DNA of 6,223 nucleotides from CAHJXF01 sp038240015 (GTDB lineage Bacteria > Pseudomonadota > Gammaproteobacteria > Burkholderiales > Burkholderiaceae_D). The stretch spans positions 1-6,223 of the forward strand of contig JBBSEF010000131.1 in NCBI GenBank assembly GCA_038240015.1, given 5' to 3'. Below, in pieces: positions 4,584-6,223 of this stretch (position 1 is its first letter; every line of letters begins with the position of its first letter). The notes below the pieces were generated by a model. The model was not told the origin of the DNA. It saw only the letters and a program-made list of their open reading frames with translations, and ran no database searches. The position numbers and the translations under genes are program-made.

Positions 4584-5996
4584 TCAAAGGACCTTGCCCG
4601 GATTCATGATGCCGTGCGGATCGAGCGCGCCCTTGATCGCGCGCATCAGCCCCATTTCGCTGGCGCTCTTGTAATGCGCGAGATCATCGCGCTTCAACTG
4701 GCCGATGCCATGCTCGGCGCTGATCGAGCCGCCATGCGTGATGACGGCGTCGTGCACGAGCCGATTGATCGCGCTCTGCTGCGCGAGGAATTCCGAATCG
4801 GAAACGCCGCCCGGCGGCGACACGTTGTAATGCAGGTTGCCGTCGCCGAGATGCCCGAACGTGACCATGCGGATGCCGTTGAAGTTCTTCGCGAGCGCGG
4901 CATCGGTGTGCTCGATGAAGTCTGCGATGCGCGAGATCGGCACCGAGACGTCGTGCTTGATGTTCCTGCCTTGGGCCGCCTGCGCTTCGGAAATATTTTC
5001 GCGAAGCGCCCACAGCGCCTTCGACTTCGCGAGGTCTTCGGAGACGACCGCGTCGATGACGATACCGCTTTCGATGGCATCCGCGAGCAGACCTTCGAGC
5101 ATCGCGCGCGCATGCGCTTCGCTTTCGTGATCCGACACATCGATCAGCACCGCTTGCGGATGACGTACGCCGAATGGCGAGCGCTGTGACGCGAAGTGCT
5201 TCTCGACGAGAGCGAGCGCAAAGTCGCTGACGAGTTCGAAAGCGGTGAGGGTGGGTCCGCACCGTCGTTGCGCGGCCTCGAGCAGGCGCACCGCATCGCG
5301 CGGCGACGCGAGCGCGGCCCATGCGGTGACGCGTGCGCGCGGCAGCGCGAAGAGCTTCATTGTCGCCGCGGTGATGACGCCGAGCGTGCCTTCAGCGCCG
5401 ATCAACAGGTCGCTCCAGTGATAGCCGCTGTTGTCCTTGCGCAGACCCGACAGATGCGCGACCACGTCGCCGTTCGGCAAGACCGCTTCGACGCCGAGAC
5501 ACAATTCGCGCGCGTTGCCGTAGCGAAGAACGCCGGTGCCGCCCGCGTTGGTCGAGAGGTTGCCGCCGATCGTGCAACTGCCTTCGGATGCGAGGCTGAG
5601 CGGGAAGAGACGGTCGACGGCGAGCGCCGCGCTCTGCACGTCGGCGAGCGTGCAACCGGCCTCGACCGTGATCGTGTCGTTGACGGCGTCGACCTTGCGA
5701 ATCGCTTTGATGCGTTCGGTCGAGAGCACGATCGCGGCGCCGCTGTAGTCGGGTGTCGCGCCACCGACGAGTCCGGTGTTGCCGCCCTGAGGAACGATCG
5801 CGATGCGCTCCTGATTGCAGAGGCGAACGACTCGCGCGACCTCATCGACATGCGCGGGTCGAACCACCGCGAGCGCGCGACCGTGATAGCGCTTGCGCCA
5901 GTCGGCGACGTAGCGCGCGGTGTCGTTGTCGTCGACGAGCACCTGCGGCGCGCCGACGATTGCAGCCATTGCGATGAGGCGTTCCGCCTCGTTCAT
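4584..5996 (-). CDS. FAD-binding 2-hydroxyacid dehydrogenase/oxidase (GlcD / D-lactate / D-2-hydroxyglutarate dehydrogenase family)
   Basis: This 470-residue flavoprotein oxidises a D-2-hydroxyacid to the 2-oxoacid and passes electrons to a carrier. An FAD_binding_4 domain occupies about residues 35-220, with the pyrophosphate-binding PQGGNTGLVGG (69-79), IGGNLSTNAGGTGVLRYG (143-160) and IGAEGTLGVIT (199-209). An FAD-oxidase_C domain follows. It retains the probable divalent-metal ligands H382 and H389 (in GHLGDGNLHYNV) and E428 (in SAEHGIG), plus R332 (LRENISEA) and K348 (KHDVSVP), at positions corresponding to substrate-binding residues of human D2HGDH. The length equals that of the family, with the usual NPGKVL ending. 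The frame extends upstream to 6170, but the ATG at 5996 is chosen because it overlaps the upstream stop as ATGA and the extension is Arg-rich shadow sequence. The exact substrate (D-lactate, glycolate, D-2-hydroxyglutarate) cannot be settled from sequence alone; D-lactate or D-2-hydroxyglutarate seems likeliest, since no separate GlcE/GlcF subunit is seen here. Confidence 0.94.
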   Translation of the reverse strand: MNEAERLIAMAAIVGAPQVLVDDNDTARYVADWRKRYHGRALAVVRPAHVDEVARVVRLCNQERIAIVPQGGNTGLVGGATPDYSGAAIVLSTERIKAIRKVDAVNDTITVEAGCTLADVQSAALAVDRLFPLSLASEGSCTIGGNLSTNAGGTGVLRYGNARELCLGVEAVLPNGDVVAHLSGLRKDNSGYHWSDLLIGAEGTLGVITAATMKLFALPRARVTAWAALASPRDAVRLLEAAQRRCGPTLTAFELVSDFALALVEKHFASQRSPFGVRHPQAVLIDVSDHESEAHARAMLEGLLADAIESGIVIDAVVSEDLAKSKALWALRENISEAQAAQGRNIKHDVSVPISRIADFIEHTDAALAKNFNGIRMVTFGHLGDGNLHYNVSPPGGVSDSEFLAQQSAINRLVHDAVITHGGSISAEHGIGQLKRDDLAHYKSASEMGLMRAIKGALDPHGIMNPGKVL

Positions 5997-6223
5997 CTCT
6001 TCAACTCGCGCGAGGCTTTCTTCAGCGGCCGCAAGTAAGCAAGCGCCGCGAAGAAGTAGAGCGCCGCAACGACGGCCTCGATGCCGCCGAGCGCGGCCGA
6101 TGGCTGAGGATCGCTCATCGCACGCACGACGCCCTCGGCCACGAACAGCAGGATGAACATCGACGACCACTGCATCGCATAGGCATCGGTGCGCCGGACG
6201 CGCATGAGCACGAATCCCAGCGC
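5993..6223 (-). CDS. DUF2069-type inner-membrane protein, C-terminal 76 residues (5' end outside window)
   Basis: The minus-strand frame is open to the window edge and ends at TGA 5993-5995, overlapping the dehydrogenase start by four bases (ATGA), which indicates translational coupling. The visible part shows two membrane segments, about residues 15-34 (YAMQWSSMFILLFVAEGVVR) and 45-64 (LGGIEAVVAALYFFAALAYL), separated by a short loop with SDP, and a basic tail (RPLKKASRELKR) expected in the cytoplasm. The W-S-S-M/EGVVRA pattern matches the DUF2069 family (PF09842), small polytopic membrane proteins of beta- and gammaproteobacteria of unknown function. Because the frame runs off the window, the GTG at 6211 and ATG at 6205 should not be taken as the start. 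A role together with the dehydrogenase is suggested only by the overlap. Confidence 0.82.
   Translation of the reverse strand, partial: ALGFVLMRVRRTDAYAMQWSSMFILLFVAEGVVRAMSDPQPSAALGGIEAVVAALYFFAALAYLRPLKKASRELKR

Noticed and set aside
4449..5189. Plus-strand open frame (246 codons) across the DUF4124-like and dehydrogenase genes
   Set aside because: It spans two genes on the opposite strand and its composition mirrors their codons; no domain is recognised.
5196..6038. Plus-strand open frame (280 codons) antisense to the dehydrogenase
   Set aside because: Arg/Asp/Ala-rich antisense shadow; the minus-strand frame carries all FAD-binding and metal-ligand motifs.
5997..6170. 58-residue N-terminal extension of the dehydrogenase
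   Set aside because: The extension is Arg-rich, overlaps the DUF2069-coding sequence in another frame, and the ATGA overlap at 5993-5996 gives a natural start.

Overview
The window is high-GC (roughly 60-65% by eye), densely coding proteobacterial chromosome. Dihydrouridine synthase A, a DUF2069-type membrane protein directly upstream of a GlcD/D2HGDH-type flavoprotein, and a DUF4124-like secreted protein together suggest a betaproteobacterium (Burkholderiales-like). This is inference from gene content; there is no rRNA or other marker to prove it. I see no insertion sequence, tRNA, rRNA, CRISPR array or phage gene.

Layout, left to right. (1) Positions 1-840 (+) are the 3' end of a large gene whose visible part is a TPR-like helical repeat region, of the kind found at the C-terminus of class III adenylate/guanylate cyclase-ATPase-TPR proteins. 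(2) 896-2098 (+) encodes a 400-residue pyruvoyl-dependent decarboxylase of the phosphatidylserine decarboxylase superfamily. It has an extra N-terminal domain and resembles the fungal amino-acid decarboxylase PsiD more than housekeeping Psd. (3) 2143-2244 (-) is a 33-residue single-membrane-segment miniprotein with a strong ribosome binding site. (4) 2245-2396 is a compact regulatory region between that miniprotein and a divergently transcribed CRP-like regulator. It holds a perfect GTGA-N6-TCAC operator, a 15-bp perfect palindrome and a good sigma70-type promoter whose predicted start falls at the regulator's ATG. (5) 2397-3041 (+) is the CRP/FNR-family regulator, followed after 18 bp by dusA (3060-4097, +). 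(6) On the minus strand, converging on dusA, is a tight set of three genes: a DUF2069 membrane protein (cut by the window end), an FAD-linked 2-hydroxyacid dehydrogenase overlapping it by ATGA, and a secreted DUF4124-like protein.

How the parts may work together. The right half (dusA and the minus-strand trio) looks like ordinary chromosome. The left half is more distinctive: a probable cyclase-family protein, a PsiD-like decarboxylase, a membrane miniprotein and a CRP-type regulator with its own apparent operator. A nucleotide-signalling circuit controlling an unusual decarboxylase is an attractive hypothesis, but the cyclase domain itself lies outside the window and no operator is visible directly before the decarboxylase gene.
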